Below are positions 34,763-42,439 of a stretch of DNA of 64,000 nt, one piece after another (position 1 is the first letter of the stretch; every line of letters starts with the position of its first letter). Below the pieces are notes generated by a model that saw only the letters and a list, made by a program, of their open reading frames with translations, ran no database searches and was not told the DNA's origin. The DNA comes from UMGS1975 sp959600905 (GTDB taxonomy: Bacteria > Bacillota > Clostridia > Christensenellales > QAND01): positions 124,001 to 188,000 of the forward strand of contig CAUGNO010000003.1 of NCBI GenBank assembly GCA_959600905.1, in the 5' to 3' direction. Position numbers and translations under genes: made by a program.

Positions 34763-36094
34763 ATGGCAAAGTATACCAAAGAACAGGTCATGCAAATGGT
34801 ACGTGAAAATAACGTGCGTTTTATCCGTTTGCAGTTTACAGACATCTTGGGTTCGCTGAAAAACGTGGCGATCACCGATAAGCAGCTGGAAAAAGCGTTG
34901 AAAAACGATTGTATGTTTGACGGCTCCTCCATCGAGGGCTTTGTGCGCATTGAGGAATCGGATATGCGTTTGTATCCGGATCTGGATTCCTTTGTCATCT
35001 ATCCCTGGACGCCGAAAGAACACCGCATTGCGCGTTTGATCTGCAATGTGTACCGTCCGGACCATACCCCGTTTGAAGGGGATCCGCGCAATGTTTTGAT
35101 CCGCGCGTTGGACCATGCCGCCAGAATGGGGTATTCTTTCAATGTAGGCCCAGAGCTGGAATTTTTCCTCTTCCATACCAGGGAGGACGGCTCTCCTACG
35201 ACGCATACACACGATGCAGCTGGTTATTTTGACCTCGGTCCTGTGGATATGGGAGAGGAGGCCCGTATTGCCATCTGTTTGGCCTTGGAGGAAATGGGCT
35301 TTGAGATCGAAGCTTCGCACCACGAATGCGCGCCCGGCCAGCATGAGATTGATTTCAAATATGCTGAAGCCTTGACCGCTGCCGACGACATTGTCACCTT
35401 TAAGCTGGCAGTGAAAACCATCGCGCAAAAGCATAAGCTGCATGCTACCTTTATGCCCAAGCCGTTGTTTGGCGTGGCCGGCAATGGCATGCACACCAAT
35501 ATGTCTCTTTTCAAAGATGGTAAAAATGCCTTCTATGATCCGGATAAGCAGTTCGGTCTTTCTACCGAAGCGCTGCAATTCATCGCAGGCGTGTTGGATC
35601 ATGCCAAGGGCATCACGGCCATTGCCAATCCCTTGGTCAATTCCTATAAACGTCTGGTGCCCGGCTATGAAGCGCCGGTATACATCGCCTGGTCCGCGCG
35701 CAACCGTAGCCCGCTGATCCGCGTACCGGCGGCGCGCGGCAATTCCACCCGCGTGGAGCTTCGTTCTCCTGATCCGTCCTGCAATCCGTATCTGCTGCTG
35801 GCGCTGGTGCTTCGCGCCGGTCTGGACGGAATCGAACGCGGCTTGATGCCTCCTCTGCCCGTAGATGGCAATATTTACCATATGAGCGAAGAAGAGCGCA
35901 TTGAGAAAAAAGTGGGCAACCTACCGGGTACTTTGGATGAAGCTATCCAGGATATGGTGAACGACCCGCTGATGCGCGAAGCCCTGGGCGATCATGTTTT
36001 CAATAAGTATGTAACGGCCAAGCGCTTGGAATTTGATAAATACCGTGTACAGGTTCATCAATGGGAAGTAGATCGCTATCTGACCCAATATTGA
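34763..36094 (+). CDS. glnA: Glutamine synthetase type I
   Basis: 443-residue enzyme making glutamine from glutamate, ammonia and ATP; the main ammonium assimilation route. Motifs: MFDGSSIEGF (residue about 55), the metal/substrate block GPELEFFLF, NGMHTNMSLF, KRLVPGYEAPVY and RSPLIRVPAAR, and the late LRSPDPSCNPYL. Length and the absence of the 25-residue insertion suit the GSI-alpha form, which lacks the adenylylation insert. The start follows TAGGAGG. It is a single gene with its own terminator. Confidence 0.97.
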   Translation: MAKYTKEQVMQMVRENNVRFIRLQFTDILGSLKNVAITDKQLEKALKNDCMFDGSSIEGFVRIEESDMRLYPDLDSFVIYPWTPKEHRIARLICNVYRPDHTPFEGDPRNVLIRALDHAARMGYSFNVGPELEFFLFHTREDGSPTTHTHDAAGYFDLGPVDMGEEARIAICLALEEMGFEIEASHHECAPGQHEIDFKYAEALTAADDIVTFKLAVKTIAQKHKLHATFMPKPLFGVAGNGMHTNMSLFKDGKNAFYDPDKQFGLSTEALQFIAGVLDHAKGITAIANPLVNSYKRLVPGYEAPVYIAWSARNRSPLIRVPAARGNSTRVELRSPDPSCNPYLLLALVLRAGLDGIERGLMPPLPVDGNIYHMSEEERIEKKVGNLPGTLDEAIQDMVNDPLMREALGDHVFNKYVTAKRLEFDKYRVQVHQWEVDRYLTQY

Positions 36095-36096
36095 GC

Positions 36097-36124
36097 AAAA
36101 AAGGGAGAGCCGCTCTCCCTTTTA
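36097..36124 (+). terminator. glnA terminator
   Basis: GGGAGAG/CTCTCCC with A run before and T run after, directly past the glnA stop. Confidence 0.88.
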
Positions 36125-36146
36125 CTTTTCAAAGGAGTGAAGAATT

Positions 36147-36890
36147 ATGCTGCGTGATTGGGCTGCAGAAAAACAAGCTCGTGTTTCCTTTATACAATCC
36201 GTCCTGAAATCTTCCGGCGCCAAAGGCGTTGTCTTTGGCAACAGCGGCGGCAAGGACTGCTGTTTGGTAGGCATTCTGTGCCGCCTGGCTACGCCGCAGG
36301 TTACAGGTGTTATCATGCCGTGCTCTTCTAGCCGCAACTTTGGCATAGACCGCGACCATGCACTGTTGATGAGCAAGCAGTTTGGCATAGAGGCTGTTCA
36401 GGTGGATCTTACGGATATCAAGGCCGCATTTGTCAGCGCCATAGAGCCATTGTCGCCTCTCTCCGGTGCATCCGGGATGAATATCAACCCACGTCTGCGT
36501 ATGACAACGCTGTATGCGCTGGCGCAAAGCAAGGGCTGCCTTGTGGCAGGCACTGGCAACCGCAGTGAGCGGTATATGGGATATTTCACCAAGTGGGGCG
36601 ATGGTGCGTTTGATTTTAACCCCATTGCAGATCTAACCGCCACAGAAATCTTCGATTTTCTGCGCTATTTAGGAGCCCCTACCGAGATCATTGAAAAGGC
36701 GCCCTCCGCAGGGTTGTTTGAGGGGCAGACGGATGAAAAGGAAATGGGCGTTACCTATGCCGCCATCGATGAATATATTCTGCATGGGACTGGCCGGCCG
36801 GAGGATATTGCTATCATCCAGCGGGCACACAACGCCACGCAGCATAAGCGAAACGGCGCTTTGGTTTATAAAATGATGGAGGAGGGGTAA
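36147..36890 (+). CDS. nadE: NH3-dependent NAD(+) synthase
   Basis: 247-residue amidating enzyme for the last step of NAD synthesis; no glutaminase domain, so ammonia is used. The PP-loop reads GNSGGKDCC at about residue 30, where family members normally have SGGxDS; the Ser after Asp is Cys here. Downstream GTGNRSERYMGYFTKWGDG (ammonia and substrate loop) and DLTATEIFDFLRYLG are well kept. The start follows AAAGGAG. It lies between glnA and metA, each with its own terminator. Confidence 0.92.
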   Translation: MLRDWAAEKQARVSFIQSVLKSSGAKGVVFGNSGGKDCCLVGILCRLATPQVTGVIMPCSSSRNFGIDRDHALLMSKQFGIEAVQVDLTDIKAAFVSAIEPLSPLSGASGMNINPRLRMTTLYALAQSKGCLVAGTGNRSERYMGYFTKWGDGAFDFNPIADLTATEIFDFLRYLGAPTEIIEKAPSAGLFEGQTDEKEMGVTYAAIDEYILHGTGRPEDIAIIQRAHNATQHKRNGALVYKMMEEG

Positions 36891-36902
36891 CCCTCCTTTT
36901 TC
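36881..36902 (+). terminator. nadE terminator
   Basis: GGAGGG/CCCTCC stem overlapping the stop codon of nadE, four-base loop GTAA, followed by six T. Confidence 0.75.
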
Positions 36903-36910
36903 TATGCACA

Positions 36911-36940
36911 TTGACAATCATTTTTTTACCATGATACAAT
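36911..36940 (+). promoter_or_regulatory. Promoter of metA
   Basis: TTGACA (36911-36916) and TACAAT (36935-36940), 18-base spacer. Only about 35 bases separate it from the metA start, so there is no room for a SAM riboswitch or T-box. Confidence 0.7.
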
Positions 36941-36975
36941 AGCCGAAAAACCAAAAAAAGAGAGATGGTCAAGCG

Positions 36976-37908
36976 ATGCCCATTCGTATTCCCAATGCTT
37001 TGCCGTCTGCCGCGATCCTATCCAATGAAAATATCTTCGTGATGACAGAGGATCGCGCCACGACACAGGATATTCGTCCGTTGAAAATCGCAATCTTCAA
37101 CGTGATGCCGACGAAGATCACCACAGAGACCCAGCTGCTTCGGCTGTTGAGCAATACGCCGCTTCAGGTAGATATTACGTTGGTACACCCACAGTCCTAT
37201 CTTTCCACCCATACACCATTAGAGCACCTGAAAACATTCTACAAAACATTTGAACAAATTCAGTCGGAAAAGTTCGACGGTATGATCTTTACAGGCGCAC
37301 CGGTGGAAAAGCTGGATTATCATCAGGTTGCCTACTGGGATGAATTGATGATGCTCATGGATTGGTCGTTGGAAAATGTCTTTTCCTCCATCCATATCTG
37401 CTGGGGCGCCCAGGCAGCGCTGTATCATCATTACGGCGTACCGAAGTACGAGCTGCCGGAAAAGCTGTTCGGTGTATTCTCACACCATATTTTGACAGAG
37501 CATAATCCGCTGCTGCGCGGGTTCGATGATGTCTTTTACATGCCCCATTCGCGCCATACCGAGGTGCGCAAAGAGGATATCGAAACGGTGCGCGGCCTGG
37601 AGGTCGTATGTGAATCCGAAGAGGCGGGCGTAGGCCTAGCCATGACGCCGGACGGACGGCAGATCTTTATCACCGGCCACGGAGAATACGACCGGGATAC
37701 GCTGCTATATGAATACCAACGTGATGTGCAGCGCGGCGCGGCAATCAAGATTCCTAAGCATTATTTCCAAAATGACGATCCTTCCCTACCTCCCATTGTG
37801 CAGTGGCGGGCGCATGCCAACTTGTTCTATTTCAATTGGCTGAACTTTGTCTATCAAGAAACACCGTATAACATCGATGCCATCACGAAAATTCAAATAG
37901 AAAAATAA
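36976..37908 (+). CDS. metA: Homoserine O-acetyltransferase (MetA family)
   Basis: 310-residue enzyme of the MetA/HTS fold for the first committed methionine step. Catalytic Cys is at 142 (ICWGAQAAL) and the His/Glu pair at 235/237 (GHGEYD). Residue 111 is Glu (FTGAPVEKLD). Known family data: Glu at this site, as in Bacillus cereus, goes with acetyl-CoA use; Gly, as in E. coli, with succinyl-CoA. So this is predicted to be an acetyltransferase despite the MetA name. The start is ATG 36976; the family N terminus begins here. Confidence 0.93.
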   Translation: MPIRIPNALPSAAILSNENIFVMTEDRATTQDIRPLKIAIFNVMPTKITTETQLLRLLSNTPLQVDITLVHPQSYLSTHTPLEHLKTFYKTFEQIQSEKFDGMIFTGAPVEKLDYHQVAYWDELMMLMDWSLENVFSSIHICWGAQAALYHHYGVPKYELPEKLFGVFSHHILTEHNPLLRGFDDVFYMPHSRHTEVRKEDIETVRGLEVVCESEEAGVGLAMTPDGRQIFITGHGEYDRDTLLYEYQRDVQRGAAIKIPKHYFQNDDPSLPPIVQWRAHANLFYFNWLNFVYQETPYNIDAITKIQIEK

Positions 37909-37933
37909 AAAAAGAGCCGATGGCTCTTTTTTT
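37907..37933. terminator. Bidirectional terminator
   Basis: AAAAAAAGAGCC/GGCTCTTTTTTT with a GAT loop, between the convergent metA and ribU genes. Confidence 0.92.
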
Positions 37934-38576
37934 ATTTGTTGTGCAGCGGGAGATACCGCACCTTGGAAAATCGTTTGTATAACAGAAAGGTAATCAATGA
38001 ATTGACCCCGCTTTTGATTAGGTTAAACGGCAGAATGATCGGGAAGATCATCGGGGCCACAGCCGCACGCGGCATCCCCATAAAAATCGGCGTTACAAAA
38101 TAATTCCATACCATCATCGACACCGTCATCACCAAACAACCCAATACCAGCGCTACCACAGCTTGCTTTTTGGTTTTATGGAATTTATACCAGTTGCCCG
38201 CTACCAAAACGAACGATCCCGTTGCAAAAATATGCATCAAGATACCGATAAAGCCGCTGCCAGCGCTTACCGTCATGCCCTGAATGATGGAAGCCACCAC
38301 TGTCAGTGCAAAACCTGCCAGGGGACCATAGGCAAAGGTGCCCAGAAAAATGGGGATATCTGCCGGATCGTATTCCAAAAATGCCGCGCTTGGAAAGATG
38401 GGAAATCGAATGAGCATCAGCATGACGATGGAGAGTGCAACCAACACTGCCATCATAACGAGCCGCTGGGTGTTTTGCTGGCGGTTTTTGTTCTTCTTGT
38501 TTAGGTCAACGACGAACAAGACGACCAAAAACAACGCCAACACTGACCAAAGGATGATCTTTGTAGATGTGTTCAT
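37932..38576 (-). CDS. ribU: Riboflavin ECF transporter component RibU
   Basis: 214-residue S component for riboflavin uptake. About six membrane segments, starting with IILWSVLALFLVVLFVV. The ribU-type core is LVMMAVLVALSIVMLML...FLEYDPADIPIFLGTFAYGP, with the conserved EYDPADIP loop. The start MNTSTKII at 38576 follows AAAGGAG; an in-frame extension upstream runs into the riboswitch expression platform. It is controlled by the FMN riboswitch and terminator just upstream, which fixes the vitamin identity. Confidence 0.93.
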   Translation of the reverse strand: MNTSTKIILWSVLALFLVVLFVVDLNKKNKNRQQNTQRLVMMAVLVALSIVMLMLIRFPIFPSAAFLEYDPADIPIFLGTFAYGPLAGFALTVVASIIQGMTVSAGSGFIGILMHIFATGSFVLVAGNWYKFHKTKKQAVVALVLGCLVMTVSMMVWNYFVTPIFMGMPRAAVAPMIFPIILPFNLIKSGVNSLITFLLYKRFSKVRYLPLHNK

Positions 38577-38615
38577 GTTTTCTCTTCTCCTTTTTTGTCT
38601 GCCCGATGGAGAAAA

Positions 38616-38647
38616 TGAAAAACCCTTTATCCAATATGAATAAAGGG
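38616..38647 (-). terminator. Riboswitch-controlled attenuator
   Basis: CCCTTTAT/ATAAAGGG stem followed on the minus strand by a T run, between the FMN aptamer and the ribU start. It is the expression platform: FMN binding should favour this terminator. A competing hairpin CACAGA/TCTGTG lies between aptamer and terminator. Confidence 0.8.
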
Positions 38648-38672
38648 CGCACAGAAAACAGTCCTCTGTGTT

Positions 38673-38791
38673 GTTTCTTTCATCCGGACTATACCGTCGG
38701 TACTGGATTCTAACCAGCTCTGCCAAAGCTCGTGGACTTGCCGCCTATCAGCGTTTCACCACCGGTGAGGAATTGCACCTCGCCCCGAAAC
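38673..38791 (-). promoter_or_regulatory. FMN riboswitch (RFN element)
   Basis: On the minus strand the conserved RFN blocks appear in order: closing stem GTTTC...GAAAC, GGGGCGAGGTGCAATTCC, ACCGGTGGT, AGTCCACGAGC, TTAGAATCC and CGACGGTATAGTCCGGATG. About 119 bases. It sits upstream of ribU, so the transporter is repressed when FMN is plentiful. Confidence 0.95.
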
Positions 38792-38836
38792 AGACAATCT
38801 ATTTTTTTCAATTATAGTGCGGGCGGTTGCTATCTG

Positions 38837-39325
38837 TCAATCCCCGTCCTCCTGCCATCCCTTGCACACATCAACCCACGCTAAGCTGTGCGCATAGGTA
38901 GCCAACTCATCACACGTCAACTCAATGGCAGAGTTGCTGCTACCGGCTGCCGGATACACCGTTGCAAACCTTTGCAATGATACATCCAGATAGCATTCAA
39001 CCCGCGAGTCCTCAATGGCAAACGGGCATACACCGCCCACGGCATGTCCGGTATATGCCAGTACTTCCTCCGGGGTCAGCATTTTGGCCTTTAAGCCAAA
39101 GCACCGTTTAAATTTTGCGTTGTCTATCTTTGCATCTCCTGCTGCAACGACCAAAATGCCCTTTTCTTCCTTTCCCTTAAAGGACAAAGTCTTTGCAATG
39201 CGCGCAGGGATCACGTGCAGCGCCTCTGCCGCTAGCTGCACCGTAGCGCTGGAAACAGGAAATTCCAAAACGTCTTTTGCACGATCCCATTGCTGTAAGT
39301 ATGTCTTTACCTTGTCTACGGACAT
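38837..39325 (-). CDS. YbaK/EbsC-type Cys-tRNA(Pro) deacylase
   Basis: 162-residue protein of the YbaK/aminoacyl-tRNA deacylase superfamily that hydrolyses misacylated Cys-tRNA(Pro). Conserved parts: AKTLSFKGKEEKGILVVAAGDAKID in sequence, GHAVGGVCPFA (the GxxPFG-like loop with His-Ala-Val-Gly-Gly) and ECYLDVSL. No signal peptide. The FMN riboswitch precedes it on the same strand only after its own end, so it is a separate unit. Substrate class is inferred from the family. Confidence 0.9.
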   Translation of the reverse strand: MSVDKVKTYLQQWDRAKDVLEFPVSSATVQLAAEALHVIPARIAKTLSFKGKEEKGILVVAAGDAKIDNAKFKRCFGLKAKMLTPEEVLAYTGHAVGGVCPFAIEDSRVECYLDVSLQRFATVYPAAGSSNSAIELTCDELATYAHSLAWVDVCKGWQEDGD

Positions 39326-39393
39326 GCCATTTCCTCTTTTCTCATGGTCTATTCCCTATTGTAAACAGCCATAGAGGGTTTGGCAAGCATCCA

Positions 39394-39624
39394 TTAGGAT
39401 TGTCTTTCGGCCTCTTCTGCCAGCTCTTCCACCTCTTCCGAAATCGCTTCCAGCTCAGGGCCCAGATCGCAGTGGACCAGAATCAACGTCAGATTGCTAA
39501 TCACGGCGCTCAAAAAGCAGCGCCATTGCTCTATCTGCGCCTCTGTCTGTCCACAGGCCAATGCGCTGGCCACAGCTGCCGCCATCATCGGTACAGTGGT
39601 CACACAATTTTCCCTTTTTTTCAT
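39394..39624 (-). CDS. Small protein of unknown function (DUF6774-like)
   Basis: 76-residue protein, MKKRENCVTTVPM at the start. It has a hydrophobic middle (MAAAVASALACG, CFLSAVISNLTLILVHC) and a very acidic C terminus (LEAISEEVEELAEEAERQ). Two Cys-containing patches may be notable. It resembles small clostridial proteins annotated DUF6774, function unknown. The start at 39624 follows a GGGAAAGGGG site. It lies between YbaK and the acyltransferase on the same strand. Confidence 0.6.
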   Translation of the reverse strand: MKKRENCVTTVPMMAAAVASALACGQTEAQIEQWRCFLSAVISNLTLILVHCDLGPELEAISEEVEELAEEAERQS

Positions 39625-39680
39625 GCCCTACGCCCCTTTCCCTTTATTCTATGCCGTTTTCGGGGGGATGGCGAAAAAAA

Positions 39681-39912
39681 GAAGGCCTACGCCTTCTTTT
39701 TTTGTTCTTTTTCTCTCAGCAGCTCTGAAAATAAAATCCACTGCATCACAGACTGCTTGTTCTCCGGTTCCAGCACACAAATACTCCGCCCATAAAGAAG
39801 GCCTACGCCTTCTTTTTTTGTTCTTTTTCTCTCAGCAGCTCTGAAAATAAAATCCACTGCATCACAGACTGCTTGTTCTCCGGTTCCAGCACACAAATAC
39901 TCCGCCCATAAG
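39681..39912. repeat. 116-bp tandem duplication of the acyltransferase 3' end
   Basis: 39681-39796 and 39797-39912 are identical except for the last base; a few flanking bases also match. Each copy holds the last 35 codons of the acyltransferase gene plus its terminator hairpin (AAGAAGGC/GCCTTCTT). The gene uses the copy at 39797-39912; the distal copy is an out-of-frame leftover, since 116 is not a multiple of three. Near identity means a recent event or an assembly artefact. Confidence 0.95.
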
Positions 39913-41023
39913 GAATTTCAAGATCGATACCGCAGGCGTAGGGGATCATGGCAAGATGCTCTTTGGGAAACCAGCGTTCTCCTCTTTCGCCGTCAATTAC
40001 TCCCTGGTAAAGCATCCCCTCCCAAGTAAAGCGTGCTTCTCCGCAGCCTTTTCTATCAAACCCGCTACTTTTTTGCCTTGGATCCTTTAAGACGACCTGC
40101 TCTGCCAAGGCAAAGCCAGGCTGCGACGCTTTTTGCCGCAGCCGATCCCGCTGCCAATCCAGCCACTCGGCTATGGTAGGAAATGCCTTATCCTTTTTGC
40201 TCACGGGATGCAGCGATAGCTGATCGTCTATGCGCACTGCGTTGCCGCAGGCCCTGCATATCAGCTTATCCTCCTCCGAAAACGTACAAAACTCCCGGCC
40301 GCAGTTTGGGCATTGGTACAGGGCATTTTCCAAACCCTTTGCCAGCTCTTTGCCCTTATAATGCCAGCCGTTTGTCCGGATGCTCTCTCCTTCGTCAAAG
40401 GAAAGCGCTTCTACCAGCGTATGATACAATGCCTCTCGCGGCATCTGCTTTACCTGCTCGGCTGTCAAAAGCGGCGTTGCTGTAAACTTTACAGGGCCCT
40501 TTCTCCAGACCTTGGCCCATTTTGGCTTGCAGGCTCCTGCTCCCTGCAATTTTCCAATGACAACGGGAATGCCCAAAAACTGTACCAGCTTTGCAAGAGA
40601 GGGATGTACAAACCCCAATTTTCCGTCTATGCTAACCTGTCCTTCCGGAAATAGGTTGATAACGCCGCCCATGGCAACGACCTTTTTCATTTTCTGTATG
40701 CTGCTGACGTCTACCTGGAATTGTTGCTTGGCAATGGCGCCCAGCCGGGGAAGGATGGTCTTGAGCGGCTGATTGTAAAAATAGTGCTGCGCTGTTACGA
40801 TATTCATCTTTTGTGGATACATACCCGCCACCGTGGGCAGCCAATCCATGCCCGATGTATGGCCGCATAGCAAAAGATACGGCGGCTTTATGCCTTGAAT
40901 GGCCCCCGTATCCCTGGTAAACTTATATTTTATTTTAAGGTACGGTGTAATGGCCTTGCAGCCCAACGTATATAAAAACCCATTGGGCAATTGTATACTT
41001 TTTTTGCTTTTTTTCTGTTTCAT
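39803..41023 (-). CDS. PlsC-like lysophospholipid acyltransferase with zinc ribbon
   Basis: 406-residue protein. The N-terminal acyltransferase domain (about 30-190) has the HX4D motif in LCGHTSGMDWLP and the third motif NLFPEGQVS, which together bind acyl donor and glycerol phosphate. A zinc ribbon follows at about 243-267 (CPNCGREF...CRACG), then a C-terminal domain of about 130 residues ending KEQKKKA. This three-part layout is uncommon among PlsC proteins. The start follows AAAGAGGG at ATG 41023. It belongs to membrane phospholipid synthesis or remodelling. Its last 35 codons are tandemly duplicated just downstream. Confidence 0.88.
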   Translation of the reverse strand: MKQKKSKKSIQLPNGFLYTLGCKAITPYLKIKYKFTRDTGAIQGIKPPYLLLCGHTSGMDWLPTVAGMYPQKMNIVTAQHYFYNQPLKTILPRLGAIAKQQFQVDVSSIQKMKKVVAMGGVINLFPEGQVSIDGKLGFVHPSLAKLVQFLGIPVVIGKLQGAGACKPKWAKVWRKGPVKFTATPLLTAEQVKQMPREALYHTLVEALSFDEGESIRTNGWHYKGKELAKGLENALYQCPNCGREFCTFSEEDKLICRACGNAVRIDDQLSLHPVSKKDKAFPTIAEWLDWQRDRLRQKASQPGFALAEQVVLKDPRQKSSGFDRKGCGEARFTWEGMLYQGVIDGERGERWFPKEHLAMIPYACGIDLEIPYGRSICVLEPENKQSVMQWILFSELLREKEQKKKA

Positions 41024-41121
41024 ATTCTACAACCCTCTTTATCCCAATCCCCAAGAAGAATCGTGTTTCAGTGTATCGGCCCCGCTTCGATTTGTCAATT
41101 TACCAAACCTGCTATTTTCTC

Positions 41122-41175
41122 TTGACAATGCTGTAAAGCAGTCATATATTGTATATATACTTTATATACAATATA
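41122..41175 (+). promoter_or_regulatory. Promoter and operator of the GntR-ABC operon
   Basis: TTGACA (41122-41127) and TATATT (41145-41150), 17-base spacer. A perfect 13-bp inverted repeat, TATATTGTATATA at 41145-41157 and TATATACAATATA at 41163-41175, five-base spacer, starts exactly at the -10 box. This looks like the autoregulatory site of the GntR protein, as in Bacillus YtrA. Confidence 0.75.
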
Positions 41176-41193
41176 TATAGTTGGAGGCTTCTT

Positions 41194-41571
41194 TTGGATA
41201 TCATCATTTCAAATGCCAGCGGCAAACCGATCTATGAGCAGATCGTTTCACAGATCAAACAGCTTATCCTTTCCAACGCCTTACAGGCAGGGGACGCCCT
41301 GCCCAGTATGCGGCTGTTGGCCAAGGATCTGCGCATCAGCGTCATTACCACGAAACGGGCCTATGAAGAGCTTGAGCGCGAAGGCTTTATAGAAACCATC
41401 GTAGGAAAAGGCAGCTTTGTCGCCAGCAAAAACGAGGATTTTCTAAAGGAGGAGCAGCTCCGCCTCATCGAAGGCCATCTTCATAAGGCAACCACCCTGG
41501 CTCGCCAATGCGGTATTGCCGAAGAGGAGCTTGTTTCTATCATCCATCTTTTATATCAGGAGGACATTTAA
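41194..41571 (+). CDS. GntR-family (YtrA subfamily) regulator
   Basis: 125-residue regulator. The N-terminal winged helix (about 10-75) reads GKPIYEQIVSQIKQLI, DALPSMRLLAKDLRIS and TTKRAYEELEREGFIET; the short C-terminal helix region is the dimerisation part typical of the YtrA subfamily, which lacks a large ligand domain. The start is TTG 41194, six bases after GGAGG; the upstream frame is promoter DNA. It precedes an ATPase and permease pair; YtrA-type regulators usually control such transporters. Confidence 0.92.
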   Translation: MDIIISNASGKPIYEQIVSQIKQLILSNALQAGDALPSMRLLAKDLRISVITTKRAYEELEREGFIETIVGKGSFVASKNEDFLKEEQLRLIEGHLHKATTLARQCGIAEEELVSIIHLLYQEDI

Positions 41572-41575
41572 TACC

Positions 41576-42439
41576 ATGGCAAACAGCATCATAGAGGTTT
41601 CAGGCCTTTGTAAATCATATTCTTCTTTTCAGCTCCAAGATATCTCCTTTTCTCTTGCAGAAGGCTGCATTATGGGGCTGATTGGGGAAAACGGCGCCGG
41701 CAAAACCACCACGTTGAAAGCTTTGCTGGATATTGTGCGCCCGGACGGCGGAGAGATCCGTTTATTTGGCCAACCCGTCCGTCCGGATAGTGCGCTGTTA
41801 AAAGAACAAATCGGCGTTGTCTGGGAAAACAGCTTTTTCTATGAGGGGCTTACCGCTCAGGATATACAGCGCTGCATGGCCGGCGTTTATAAACAATGGG
41901 ATTCCGTATTATACCGCCGGTTGCTGGATCAATTCCAGCTACCCTTTCGCCAGCCTATGCAGAAGTTTTCACGCGGTATGCGCATGAAATTGCTCATCGC
42001 CAACGCATTGGCCCACCATCCACGGCTGCTGATTTTAGACGAAGCCACCAGCGGGCTGGATCCTGTTGTACGCAGCGAGATCCTTGATCTGTTTTTAGAG
42101 TTTATCCAGGATGAAACGCATTCTATCCTTTTTTCCTCTCACATCACCAGTGATTTGGATAAAATCGCCGATTATGTAACGCTGCTGCATCAAGGCCAAA
42201 TGCTCTTTAGCAAAGAAAAGGATCGTCTGCAAGAGCAGTATGGCGTGCTGCGCTGCAGTGTTTCCGCTCTGCATGCGCTGGCGCCGCAGCAGATCGTACG
42301 GATCATCCCCCATGATTTCCACTGCGAAGCGCTGGTAACCCAAAAAGAACACATCCGCCTGACCGAGCAAATGATCCTAGAACCCGCCACCATCGAACAG
42401 ATCATGCTGTTTTACATCAAAGGAGTGCCGTCGCTATGA
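41576..42439 (+). CDS. ABC transporter ATP-binding protein
   Basis: 287-residue ATPase. Walker A LIGENGAGKTTTL, signature KFSRGMRMKL, Walker B PRLLILDEATSGLD and H-loop FSSHITSD are present. The signature FSRGM departs from LSGGQ, as in related bacitracin/multidrug exporter ATPases. The C-terminal extension of about 80 residues is typical. It follows the GntR gene by four bases and overlaps the permease start by 4 bases (ATGA), so all three form an operon. Cargo unknown. Confidence 0.92.
   Translation: MANSIIEVSGLCKSYSSFQLQDISFSLAEGCIMGLIGENGAGKTTTLKALLDIVRPDGGEIRLFGQPVRPDSALLKEQIGVVWENSFFYEGLTAQDIQRCMAGVYKQWDSVLYRRLLDQFQLPFRQPMQKFSRGMRMKLLIANALAHHPRLLILDEATSGLDPVVRSEILDLFLEFIQDETHSILFSSHITSDLDKIADYVTLLHQGQMLFSKEKDRLQEQYGVLRCSVSALHALAPQQIVRIIPHDFHCEALVTQKEHIRLTEQMILEPATIEQIMLFYIKGVPSL

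Noticed and set aside
36891..36975. SAM riboswitch or T-box before metA
   Set aside because: A promoter lies 35 bases from the start, and no matching stems are present.
39687..39896. 69-codon frame over the tandem repeat
   Set aside because: It is the duplicated acyltransferase tail read out of frame and then in frame through the repeat junction, not a separate gene.
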